A stretch of 6,271 nt of DNA from an uncultured Selenomonadales bacterium (lineage in GTDB: Bacteria > Bacillota > Negativicutes > Selenomonadales > Selenomonadaceae): positions 1 through 6,271 of the forward strand of contig CAMNLS010000079.1 of assembly GCA_946543495.1 (NCBI GenBank), written 5' to 3'. Made by a program: the position numbers and the translations under genes. Numbering within the stretch: the stretch's first letter is position 1; each line of letters begins with the position of its first letter. The notes beneath the pieces were generated by a model. It had not been told where the DNA came from, did not search any database, and was given only the letters and a program-made list of their open reading frames with translations. This document shows, piece by piece, positions 1-4,976 of the stretch.

Positions 1-325
1 GGCAAAGGGATTCTTCTTGCGCCCGCGAACCGTGCTTGACGCCGCCGCCGGGATTCGTCGCCGATGCGAAGTTGTGAACGGCAATTTTAAGCTCAAGATA
101 TTTCCTCTGCATTGAAATTGCCGCGTCGAGTGAACGTTTCCTTACAACTGAAATTGCCGTCTTCTTGAATCGACGCTTAGGCAACGGCGGATAATCGTCC
201 GCATCATAAAAGACGGTAGCTTTAATCGAATCCTGAATCGATTGCTTCAAGTTCTCGTCGCTTTTGTAAAAAGACTCCGTGTCACGGAAAATATCTAACA
301 TGTCATCTCTTGACACGTATGCCAT
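1..325 (-). CDS. Bacterial-type poly(ADP-ribose) glycohydrolase, macrodomain fold (TIGR02452-like), C-terminus cut by window edge
   Basis: The frame is open from an ATG at 323-325 to the window edge and gives 108 residues. Residues 85-108 read NFASATNPGGGVKHGSRAQEE followed by SLC, which carries the PARG catalytic signature GGG-X7-QEE (GGG 93-95, QEE 103-105). The two glutamates of that signature are the catalytic pair in the PARG family, which removes ADP-ribose polymers from proteins. Members of this microbial family usually run to about 260-290 residues, so more than half lies outside the window. The N-terminal part is a charged region ending in a basic stretch (about 50-64), as expected before the macrodomain core. 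The ribosome binding site AAGGAGGGGG (333-342) lies within the last codons of hemZ, whose stop is only 2 nt upstream of this ATG, so it is very likely translated with hemZ in the fur operon. The substrate cannot be told from this fragment. Confidence 0.88.
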   Translation of the reverse strand, partial: MAYVSRDDMLDIFRDTESFYKSDENLKQSIQDSIKATVFYDADDYPPLPKRRFKKTAISVVRKRSLDAAISMQRKYLELKIAVHNFASATNPGGGVKHGSRAQEESLC

Positions 326-327
326 CT

Positions 328-1893
328 TCAATCCCCCTCCTTGGCGGTTGTAGAATTTTTTTCTAATTTGACGACAGGTGGACAGATTGTTTTCAAAAGT
401 TTTTCTCGCCGCGCAATATATCGTTCAAGGTCGCGCAGATAAGTATTTAAATCCTTTGCATTGAACACCGACCAAATTCGTTTTGCCGCTGGCTCCGGGA
501 TTTTAGTAGACGCCGCCGCGCCCACGCCCAAAATTATTTGACGCTCGCTCATAATCTGGATATTGTAAATGCCTTCCGCGCCGCGCCGACACCAACCGAC
601 ATTCTCAATTTGTCCGCTCATATAGGCTTGCCGATAAAGATAGTACGGCACGAATTTTTCTCCGCGCAGAACTTTATTAGCGTGCTCTGCCATTGAACGA
701 ACTTCCGCGTCGCTCGGCAAGTCAAAATCCTCAAGGCTGTTGAGTTCATCGGCAAGGCGCGTTTGAAGTTTGGAACCGCGCTTTATCGCAAGTGAATGAA
801 TCGTCACGTCGTCGGGCTTTAGCTCAAGAATTTTTTCCAACGTCTCTTTGAAGTCGCCAAGCCTCTCGCCGGGCAAGCCGATAATTAAATCCATATTGAT
901 AAGCCAATCGCCAGCCGCCCGCAAGTCATTGAAAGCCCGCGTCACGTCCTCGACAGTGTGTTTGCGTCCAATAAGGTCAAGCGTCTCTTGATGCATTGTC
1001 TGCGGATTGACGCTGACTCGCGTAACGTTGAATTGTTTCATCGTGTCAATCTTCTGCGCGGTTATCGTGTCGGGGCGTCCACATTCAACCGTAAACTCTT
1101 CGACGCCTTCGCTGTAGAAATTTTTATGAACCAGCTCCAACATCTCGGCAAAGAAATTATCGGGCAATGCGCTTGGCGTTCCGCCGCCTACGTAAATCGT
1201 TTGCACTTCAAAGCCGTGACGTTTAATCGAATTAGCCGCCGACTCTATATCACGTGCCAAAGCCGTCATGAATTCGGCGATAATCTCTTCGGCGGGCAAC
1301 ACATTCGACGGGAACGAACAGTAAAGGCAACGCGTCTTGCAAAAGGGAATGCCAACGTAGACGCTAATTTTTTTGCTGTTGATAATCGGTAGCTGACGAA
1401 GTGCAACCTCCATTAATAGCTCTGCTTTGTCGCGGTCTGTAAGGAAATCGGAAACAATGCGGCGGGAAATTCTATCGCGGTCAATGACGCCTTGACTTGT
1501 TATGCCGAAGCCTTCCTTTAACCACCGCTGAATAATTTTCGTCGGGCGCACGCCGTGAAGAATTCCATAGGGCACGCACTCAAGCTCTAAGTTATCGACA
1601 AGGAGGCAATACAAATTTCTTTTGACAAGGCGATTGACTTCGGAACCTAATCTTTCATCAAGGCGAACGAATGAACTATTGCGGAAAAAATATTCGTTGC
1701 CTTCCAAGACGACTTTAAGCCGCGTGATAACTTTCTTTTTGCCGATAAGTTCGCTAAAAATTTCCAGCCCGTCTAAATCAGCCTCCGCACCATTATTGAC
1801 AGTCTCAATCCCTAACGAACGAAGGACATCTTTGACGGGCTTTGATAAACTACTTTCACCAAGTATGTTTATTTTATTAACCTTAATGCTCAA
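328..1893 (-). CDS. hemZ: HemZ-type radical SAM protein (oxygen-independent coproporphyrinogen III oxidase-like)
   Basis: I choose the TTG at 1891-1893, which gives 521 residues, because AAGGGAG (1903-1909) sits 9 nt before it; an upstream TTG at 1914 has no such site. An N-terminal domain of about 175 residues, with the HemZ-typical YGILHGVRPTKI (about 109-120), precedes the radical SAM core. The 4Fe-4S motif CKTRCLYC has cysteines at 185, 189 and 192. The SAM-binding GGGTPS is at 236-241, VECGRPDT at 269-276 and MDLIIGLPGE at 334-343. The family is associated with anaerobic heme synthesis in the cytoplasm. The residues after the third cysteine are SF, so the fourth cysteine of true HemN (CX3CX2CXC) is missing and coproporphyrinogen oxidation is not assured. 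A HemW-like heme-handling role is an alternative. The gene lies 4 nt after fur and its end carries the ribosome binding site of the next gene. Length is slightly above the roughly 500 residues of Bacillus HemZ. Confidence 0.87.
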   Translation of the reverse strand: MSIKVNKINILGESSLSKPVKDVLRSLGIETVNNGAEADLDGLEIFSELIGKKKVITRLKVVLEGNEYFFRNSSFVRLDERLGSEVNRLVKRNLYCLLVDNLELECVPYGILHGVRPTKIIQRWLKEGFGITSQGVIDRDRISRRIVSDFLTDRDKAELLMEVALRQLPIINSKKISVYVGIPFCKTRCLYCSFPSNVLPAEEIIAEFMTALARDIESAANSIKRHGFEVQTIYVGGGTPSALPDNFFAEMLELVHKNFYSEGVEEFTVECGRPDTITAQKIDTMKQFNVTRVSVNPQTMHQETLDLIGRKHTVEDVTRAFNDLRAAGDWLINMDLIIGLPGERLGDFKETLEKILELKPDDVTIHSLAIKRGSKLQTRLADELNSLEDFDLPSDAEVRSMAEHANKVLRGEKFVPYYLYRQAYMSGQIENVGWCRRGAEGIYNIQIMSERQIILGVGAAASTKIPEPAAKRIWSVFNAKDLNTYLRDLERYIARREKLLKTICPPVVKLEKNSTTAKEGD

Positions 1894-1897
1894 ATGT

Positions 1898-2365
1898 TCA
1901 ATCTCCCTTCGCAAGGCAATCGCTACAATAGCCGAAAAACTTTACTTCGTGATTAAGGATTTGAAAACCGGATTTATTAGCGATGTCCGCCTCAAGCTCG
2001 TCGAGCAAATCTTCTTCAAACTCAATGACCTTCTTGCACTTAATACAAATCAAATGATGATGATGATGAACTTTTGGGTCGGTGGTGTTGAGTTCGTAGC
2101 GGGCGCAACCGTCACCAAAATCCATGCGAATGAGAATTCCGAGATCGCTCAGCAAATCCAATGCACGATAAACCGTTGCCAGCCCAATCTCTGAATCGTT
2201 CTTGCGCAGGATGCCGTAAACGTCTTCCGCGCTCATGTGGTGATAATCTTTGTGCTCAACAAAAATCTTTAAAATCTCCTTGCGTTGTGGGGTCATCTTA
2301 TAGCCGCCCTCTGATAACTTGCCGCGCAAATCTTCCACTCCGAACAGATGATGGTTTTCGCTCAT
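1898..2365 (-). CDS. fur: Fur-family metal-dependent transcriptional regulator
   Basis: 155 residues, the usual Fur length, starting at ATG with AAGGAGG (2373-2379) 7 nt upstream. The N-terminal winged helix contains KMTPQRKEIL (23-32), HMSAEDVY (43-50) and the recognition segment GLATVYRALDLLSDLGI (61-77). The C-terminal dimerisation and metal domain has a run of five histidines (100-104) followed by LICIKC, giving CxxC at 107/110, and a second CxxC (YCSDC) at 147/150. The two CxxC pairs are those that form the structural zinc site in many Fur and PerR proteins. The protein is a cytoplasmic repressor that binds operators when loaded with metal. The motif set fits Fe-sensing Fur best, but PerR or Zur cannot be excluded from sequence alone. 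It heads a tight operon with hemZ and the PARG gene. A Fur-box-like palindrome at 3091-3105 is a possible target. Confidence 0.93.
   Translation of the reverse strand: MSENHHLFGVEDLRGKLSEGGYKMTPQRKEILKIFVEHKDYHHMSAEDVYGILRKNDSEIGLATVYRALDLLSDLGILIRMDFGDGCARYELNTTDPKVHHHHHLICIKCKKVIEFEEDLLDELEADIANKSGFQILNHEVKFFGYCSDCLAKGD
1903..1909 (-). promoter_or_regulatory. Ribosome binding site of hemZ, inside the fur 3' end
   Basis: AAGGGAG lies 9 nt before TTG (1891-1893) and encodes part of the last fur codons (Lys-Gly-Asp-stop). It decides the hemZ start and suggests translational coupling to fur. Confidence 0.75.
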
Positions 2366-2393
2366 GTTAAAGCCTCCTTAACCGTTTGGGGCA

Positions 2394-2422
2394 ATTATAT
2401 CAGCTATCGACGAAAAGCACAA
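2394..2422 (-). promoter_or_regulatory. Predicted sigma-70-type promoter of the fur-hemZ-PARG operon
   Basis: Read on the minus strand: -35 TTGTGC (2417-2422), 17-nt spacer, and a consensus -10 TATAAT (2394-2399), followed by a leader of about 20 nt to the fur ATG. The -35 is weak (3 of 6) and the -10 perfect. TGATAT just around the -10 resembles a single Fur half-site, so autoregulation is possible but not shown. Confidence 0.6.
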
Positions 2423-2467
2423 AAAAAATCTGCCGCTTCATTGATTGTATAATACTTTAAGAGCGGC
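2421..2467 (-). terminator. Intrinsic terminator after the HD hydrolase gene
   Basis: On the minus strand, GCCGCT (2462-2467) pairs with AGCGGC (2432-2437) across a 24-nt loop, followed within 3 nt by eight T (2421-2428). The loop is long for a terminator, which lowers the confidence. The upstream stem arm lies in the decayed repeat described at 2457-2487. It separates the HD gene from the fur promoter. Confidence 0.55.
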
Positions 2468-2561
2468 TTTTATTTCTCGACGCGTGCTTAATATGCAACT
2501 GATTGAAAGTGTGTTAAGTGTTCAAGAGCTTAAGCGCGGCTTTGTACTTCTCGACGCGAGC
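2457..2561 (-). repeat. Diverged direct repeat: 3' end of the HD gene and a decayed copy downstream
   Basis: The 32 bp at 2530-2561 encode the C-terminal segment ARVEKYKAALK of the HD protein. The 31 bp at 2457-2487, outside the gene, match them at 28 of 32 aligned columns, with three substitutions and a one-base deletion. Read in the same sense, the outer copy gives ARVEK and then a frameshift-created TAA. Similarity stops at both edges. It looks like the remnant of a duplicated gene end, now partly used as a terminator stem. Confidence 0.8.
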
Positions 2562-2963
2562 GAAGTCTTTCGGCGTGGGATTTTTAATGCGCGACAGGTC
2601 GGAGTTATGTTTTAAGTCCGCTGCTTTTACCTTCGCCGCCAGCTCATTCGATTTAATTTTCTTTACGTAATCAAGATAAGGCGTGTCGTCGTCGTGCGTC
2701 AAAAGTTCAAGGGCTTTTGCCTCGTCATCGGTTAGCGGAATTTCCTTCTTGAGTTCGTCAATCGTCGAAGGCGTATCCTCCGCCACGTCATGAAGAAGCG
2801 CGACGATTATCGCGGAAGAATCTTCGCCGACGTTAGCGGCGACCGCGAGCGGGTGATTTATGTAATCAACGCCCGCCTTATCTATCTGTCCGCGATGAGC
2901 CGCCGAGGCAATCTCGTAAGCCCGACGAACTCTTGTGTCACTGTGATTTAAAATCTTTTCCAA
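2514..2963 (-). CDS. Small HD-domain hydrolase, RelA/SpoT hydrolase type (putative small alarmone hydrolase)
   Basis: With the TTG start at 2961-2963 the protein has 149 residues and is a single HD domain without synthetase or regulatory domains. Residues corresponding to those of SpoT/Mesh1-type pyrophosphohydrolases are present: His23 in the AAHRGQ segment, the YINHPLAVA segment with His37, the HD pair in ALLHDVAEDT (His58-Asp59, Glu62-Asp63), and VKAADLKHN with Asp116 and Asn120. The family binds Mn2+ and removes the 3'-pyrophosphate from (p)ppGpp; some members act on NADPH. It is probably cytoplasmic, as no signal or membrane segment is seen. The frame stays open upstream to another TTG at 3029, but that stretch is the terminator hairpin 2992-3026 and has no ribosome binding site. 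GGAGGT (2971-2976), 8 nt before the chosen TTG, settles the start. There is no room for a promoter between the hairpin and the gene, so expression probably needs read-through from the promoter at 3078-3106. The real substrate is unknown. Confidence 0.82.
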   Translation of the reverse strand: MEKILNHSDTRVRRAYEIASAAHRGQIDKAGVDYINHPLAVAANVGEDSSAIIVALLHDVAEDTPSTIDELKKEIPLTDDEAKALELLTHDDDTPYLDYVKKIKSNELAAKVKAADLKHNSDLSRIKNPTPKDFARVEKYKAALKLLNT

Positions 2964-2970
2964 AGCGTCC

Positions 2971-2976
2971 ACCTCC
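2971..2976 (-). promoter_or_regulatory. Ribosome binding site fixing the HD hydrolase start
   Basis: GGAGGT on the minus strand, 8 nt before TTG (2961-2963). It lies downstream of the terminator hairpin, which argues that the first 22 codons of the longer open frame are not translated. Confidence 0.75.
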
Positions 2977-2991
2977 GCTGTTATAGCCGTC

Positions 2992-3026
2992 AAAAAAGCC
3001 CCGTGTGAGCAGCACAGGGCTTTTTT
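2992..3026 (-). terminator. Strong intrinsic terminator (bidirectional shape), in the leader of the HD gene
   Basis: AAAAAAGCCC (2992-3001) and GGGCTTTTTT (3017-3026) form a perfect 10-bp stem, extended by a mismatch and three more pairs, around a 7-nt loop. The A/T arms give a T-run on either strand. On the minus strand it lies about 45 nt after the predicted start of the Fur-box promoter and before the HD gene. It is also the first credible terminator after cdaR. Confidence 0.88.
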
Positions 3027-3071
3027 CAAGCGTATGTATTTTTTATTTTAGGAGAGCTTTAACGAAAGCCT
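2992..3071 (-). ncRNA. Candidate Fur-controlled small RNA or attenuated leader (about 80 nt)
   Basis: The 5' end is inferred 7 nt after the -10 at 3078-3083, and the 3' end is the terminator at 2992-3026. The predicted RNA begins with a small hairpin (GCUUU-CGUU-AAAGC, 3056-3069 on the genome), then has an A-rich unpaired stretch with UCUCCU (3050-3055), then the terminator stem. No ribosome binding site and start pair is seen inside it. The arrangement of Fur-box promoter, short C-containing single strand and terminator resembles known iron-sparing small RNAs such as RyhB or FsrA in design, not in sequence. The alternative is a leader that attenuates the HD hydrolase gene. Confidence 0.4.
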
Positions 3072-3077
3072 GAACGT

Positions 3078-3106
3078 AGTATAGCATATGTGATAACGGT
3101 TATCAA
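3078..3106 (-). promoter_or_regulatory. Strong predicted sigma-70-type promoter with extended -10
   Basis: Minus strand: -35 TTGATA (3101-3106), 17-nt spacer, TGC and then -10 TATACT (3078-3083). Spacing is ideal, the -10 is extended by TGn, and both hexamers match five of six or nearly so. This is the best-scoring promoter by eye in the window. Most of its spacer is occupied by the palindrome at 3091-3105, so a bound repressor would block polymerase. Confidence 0.78.
3091..3105. promoter_or_regulatory. Fur-box-like operator, perfect 7-1-7 palindrome
   Basis: TGATAACGGTTATCA is a perfect inverted repeat with a single central base. It differs from the classic 7-1-7 Fur box TGATAATnATTATCA only by the symmetric C and G next to the centre. 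It overlaps the -35 and fills most of the spacer of the promoter 3078-3106. A fur gene lies about 0.7 kb away. PerR (TTATAATnATTATAA) fits less well. Confidence 0.72.
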
Positions 3107-3131
3107 GTACTTTTTGAAATTTTTTCTTTGG

Positions 3132-4073
3132 TTAATTGTTGTCCTTCATGACAGGCTTGCGAGTGACTTCAGCGGAAACAGTGACTTCATGTTCTGGAAC
3201 GTTTACGCCTTCGGGCACAACCAATTTTAATGTACCCTTGAAAAACCGCTGACCTGTCTGCACCGTGAATGCTACAGTCTTCAACGTGACGATTGAATTT
3301 ATAACGGACTCCGCGCCGCTAATTTCCATTTGCGAAGGCTCAACGGTAATTTTGCTAATCTCCCAACCTTCCGCCACAGAAAGTTCAGGGACAACGGGAA
3401 TAATTCTTTTCTTAAGCCCGCTTTCTATGTCGAATGAAATAGTTATAACGCTGGGCACTACGCGCACACGGGAAATCACGTTGTCATTTTCGTCGACGGC
3501 GTTCATTGGCACTTGCATTTCAAAGCTTGACGAGTTGTCCGATAGTTTAACTGTACCATAGACTCTGGCGACTTTATCCACGAAGCTTTTCGGTCCTACG
3601 ACAGTCACGAACTCCATTGACTTTCTTGTATCGGTAATTACCGCGTCTGAAGCAATGCTCCCTTTTACGATAAATTCGGCGGGCATTTGCCGTTCAATCA
3701 AGGGGTCAAGTTTGACATTGATTGTTGCGGGGCGCGTTTCTATTAGTTCAAAGCCCTGCGGCATAACGACTTGCGGGGAAATTTGATGGTCGCCCTCTTC
3801 AAGCCCATCAAGGTTAGCGTAAACGCGGAAAGCGTTGGAATCATACTTAACGAACTTTGAACGCGCCGCCCGTGTCTCAAGTTGTACGGTCTTTATGTCG
3901 CACACGGCAAGATATTCATACGGCACGTTTGACATTGTTAAAGGCACGACATAAGAACCGTTAATTGCTGGGTCTTGGTCGTCCATAACGAAAACCCACA
4001 TGAAGAACGCCACGATAAGAGCTATTAATTTTTTTAGAAGGTTTCGGCGGAAGATATTTATAATGCGCGTCAT
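3132..4073 (-). CDS. cdaR: CdaR, YbbR-domain membrane-anchored regulator of diadenylate cyclase
   Basis: 313 residues from the ATG at 4071-4073. This start is preferred to one 36 nt upstream because GGAGG (4082-4086) lies 8 nt before it, it overlaps the cdaA stop as ATGA, and it gives the family-typical N-terminus MTRIINIFRRNLLKKLIAL. A basic stretch (9-15) and one hydrophobic segment (16-30) make a single membrane anchor, with the rest expected outside the cytoplasmic membrane. The extracellular part shows three YbbR-like repeats of about 80-90 residues (roughly 38-120, 125-210 and 218-303), against four in the longer Bacillus CdaR. CdaR proteins bind CdaA and modulate its c-di-AMP output. 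The gene is not followed by glmM, the usual third member. No terminator directly follows; transcription may run to the hairpin at 2992-3026. Confidence 0.9.
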   Translation of the reverse strand: MTRIINIFRRNLLKKLIALIVAFFMWVFVMDDQDPAINGSYVVPLTMSNVPYEYLAVCDIKTVQLETRAARSKFVKYDSNAFRVYANLDGLEEGDHQISPQVVMPQGFELIETRPATINVKLDPLIERQMPAEFIVKGSIASDAVITDTRKSMEFVTVVGPKSFVDKVARVYGTVKLSDNSSSFEMQVPMNAVDENDNVISRVRVVPSVITISFDIESGLKKRIIPVVPELSVAEGWEISKITVEPSQMEISGAESVINSIVTLKTVAFTVQTGQRFFKGTLKLVVPEGVNVPEHEVTVSAEVTRKPVMKDNN

Positions 4074-4918
4074 TTCTCCGCCCTCCATTTGGAAAAGAAA
4101 TCGTCCCAAAGCTTATCTTCCTTCTTGACGAAAGCAGGACGAATCTTAGCCGCCAAAGTTTTTTCGTCAAAGCGGCGCATTAAGTGTCCGCCCTCTGCAA
4201 CGGAAATTGTGCCTGTTTCCTCGCTGACAACGACAATCAACGCGTCGCATTGTTCGGACAATCCTATTGCTGCCCTGTGACGCGTTCCGAGTTCCGTTGA
4301 AAGCTTATTATTTTCAGTGAGCGGTAAGACGCAAGCCGCCGAAATTAATCTGTTGCCGCGAATAATCGCCGCGCCGTCATGCAGAGGCGTATTCACGATG
4401 AAGACGTTCAATAAGAATTCCGAAGAAATGATTCCGTCGATATGAATGCCTGTAACGCTGATGTCGTTTAACTTCATCTCGCGTTCAATAACCATAAGTG
4501 CGCCCGTCTTTGTCTGTGAAAGTTTCTTAGTAGTCTTAACAATTTCTTCGACGATTGAATCCGCCGCCTTACTATCGAGGGCTACTCTATGACTTAAAAA
4601 TTGTCCTTGCCCAAGGTGTTCAAGTGCACGGCGCAGTTCCGGTTGAAATAAAATTGGCAAAGCAATCAAGAGCCAATTAGAAGCTTGTTGCAAAATCCAA
4701 GTCATGACATGCAGATTGAGCCAACCACAAATTATCGTAAGTGAGACGATAACCATCAAGCCCTTGACCAAAGTGATGGCGCGGGTGTCTTGAATCATCT
4801 GATAAAACTTGTAGATAATCGCCGCGACAACGATTATGTCGAAAACGTCAAGTGGTCCTATCGTCAAAACGAGGTCGCGGACTTTTGCGGGGAAACTAAA
4901 ATCTATTGGCACAGGCAT
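4070..4918 (-). CDS. cdaA: CdaA, membrane diadenylate cyclase (c-di-AMP synthase)
   Basis: 282 residues from ATG (4916-4918); AAGGAG (4923-4928) lies 4 nt before it, and a GTG directly upstream is too close to be likely. Three hydrophobic segments (about 25-39, 48-67 and 74-91) precede the family-typical FQPELRRALEHLGQG (91-105) and the DAC catalytic domain (to about 250). Both catalytic motifs are intact: LHDGAAIIRG with DGA at 181-183 and GTRHRAAIG at 211-219. The enzyme joins two ATP into c-di-AMP at the membrane, controlling potassium and osmolyte transport and cell-wall balance in Bacillota. Length and architecture match Bacillus CdaA (DacA). It overlaps cdaR by 4 bases (ATGA) and has a predicted promoter of its own overlapping the end of msrAB. 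Confidence 0.96.
   Translation of the reverse strand: MPVPIDFSFPAKVRDLVLTIGPLDVFDIIVVAAIIYKFYQMIQDTRAITLVKGLMVIVSLTIICGWLNLHVMTWILQQASNWLLIALPILFQPELRRALEHLGQGQFLSHRVALDSKAADSIVEEIVKTTKKLSQTKTGALMVIEREMKLNDISVTGIHIDGIISSEFLLNVFIVNTPLHDGAAIIRGNRLISAACVLPLTENNKLSTELGTRHRAAIGLSEQCDALIVVVSEETGTISVAEGGHLMRRFDEKTLAAKIRPAFVKKEDKLWDDFFSKWRAEK
4082..4086 (-). promoter_or_regulatory. Ribosome binding site fixing the cdaR start
   Basis: GGAGG, 8 nt before the ATG at 4071-4073 and inside the 3' end of cdaA. A nearer GGAG (4076-4079) is only 2 nt from the ATG and too close to work. Confidence 0.7.
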
Positions 4919-4926
4919 CACTCTCC

Positions 4927-4941
4927 TTGTAAACGTTTGCC
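4927..4941. promoter_or_regulatory. cre-like palindrome (LacI/CcpA-type operator candidate) at the cdaA transcription start
   Basis: TTGTAAACGTTTGCC fits the CcpA cre consensus WTGNAANCGNWNNCW at 14 of 15 positions on the plus strand and equally on the minus strand, with the perfect core AAACGTTT. It lies between the predicted cdaA -10 and the ribosome binding site, where a bound repressor would block initiation. A chance match is possible; no regulator gene is in view. Confidence 0.3.
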
Positions 4942-4947
4942 TGCAAC

Positions 4948-4976
4948 AATATACTACAAAAATTTTTCAGATTCAA
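4948..4976 (-). promoter_or_regulatory. Predicted promoter of cdaA-cdaR overlapping the msrAB stop
   Basis: Minus strand: -35 TTGAAT (4971-4976), 17-nt spacer, -10 TATATT (4948-4953), with a short leader of about 20 nt to the cdaA ATG. Hexamers match 4 of 6 and 5 of 6. The -35 overlaps the msrAB TGA at 4973-4975. Read-through from msrAB is also possible, since no terminator lies between the genes. Confidence 0.5.

Noticed and set aside
958..1392. Plus-strand open frame of 144 codons inside hemZ
   Set aside because: It lies opposite the conserved radical SAM core and shows no recognisable domain; a shadow of hemZ.
2051..2070. ATG trinucleotide repeat
   Set aside because: It is the complement of the histidine codons of Fur at the metal site, not a separate microsatellite.
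1622..2194. Plus-strand open frame of 190 codons
   Set aside because: It is antisense to fur and hemZ, has no good ribosome binding site and contains a poly-Met run that is merely the complement of the Fur histidine codons.
2394..2416. Possible Fur box at the fur promoter
   Set aside because: Only one half-site-like TGATAT is visible and no inverted partner, so I do not call an operator there.
4071..4109. Longer cdaR start 12 codons upstream
   Set aside because: It overlaps cdaA by about 40 nt without a proper ribosome binding site, while the internal ATG has GGAGG at 8 nt and the family-typical N-terminus.
3961..4170. Minus-strand open frame of 69 codons at the cdaA-cdaR junction
   Set aside because: It overlaps both real genes in another frame and has no homology that I recognise.
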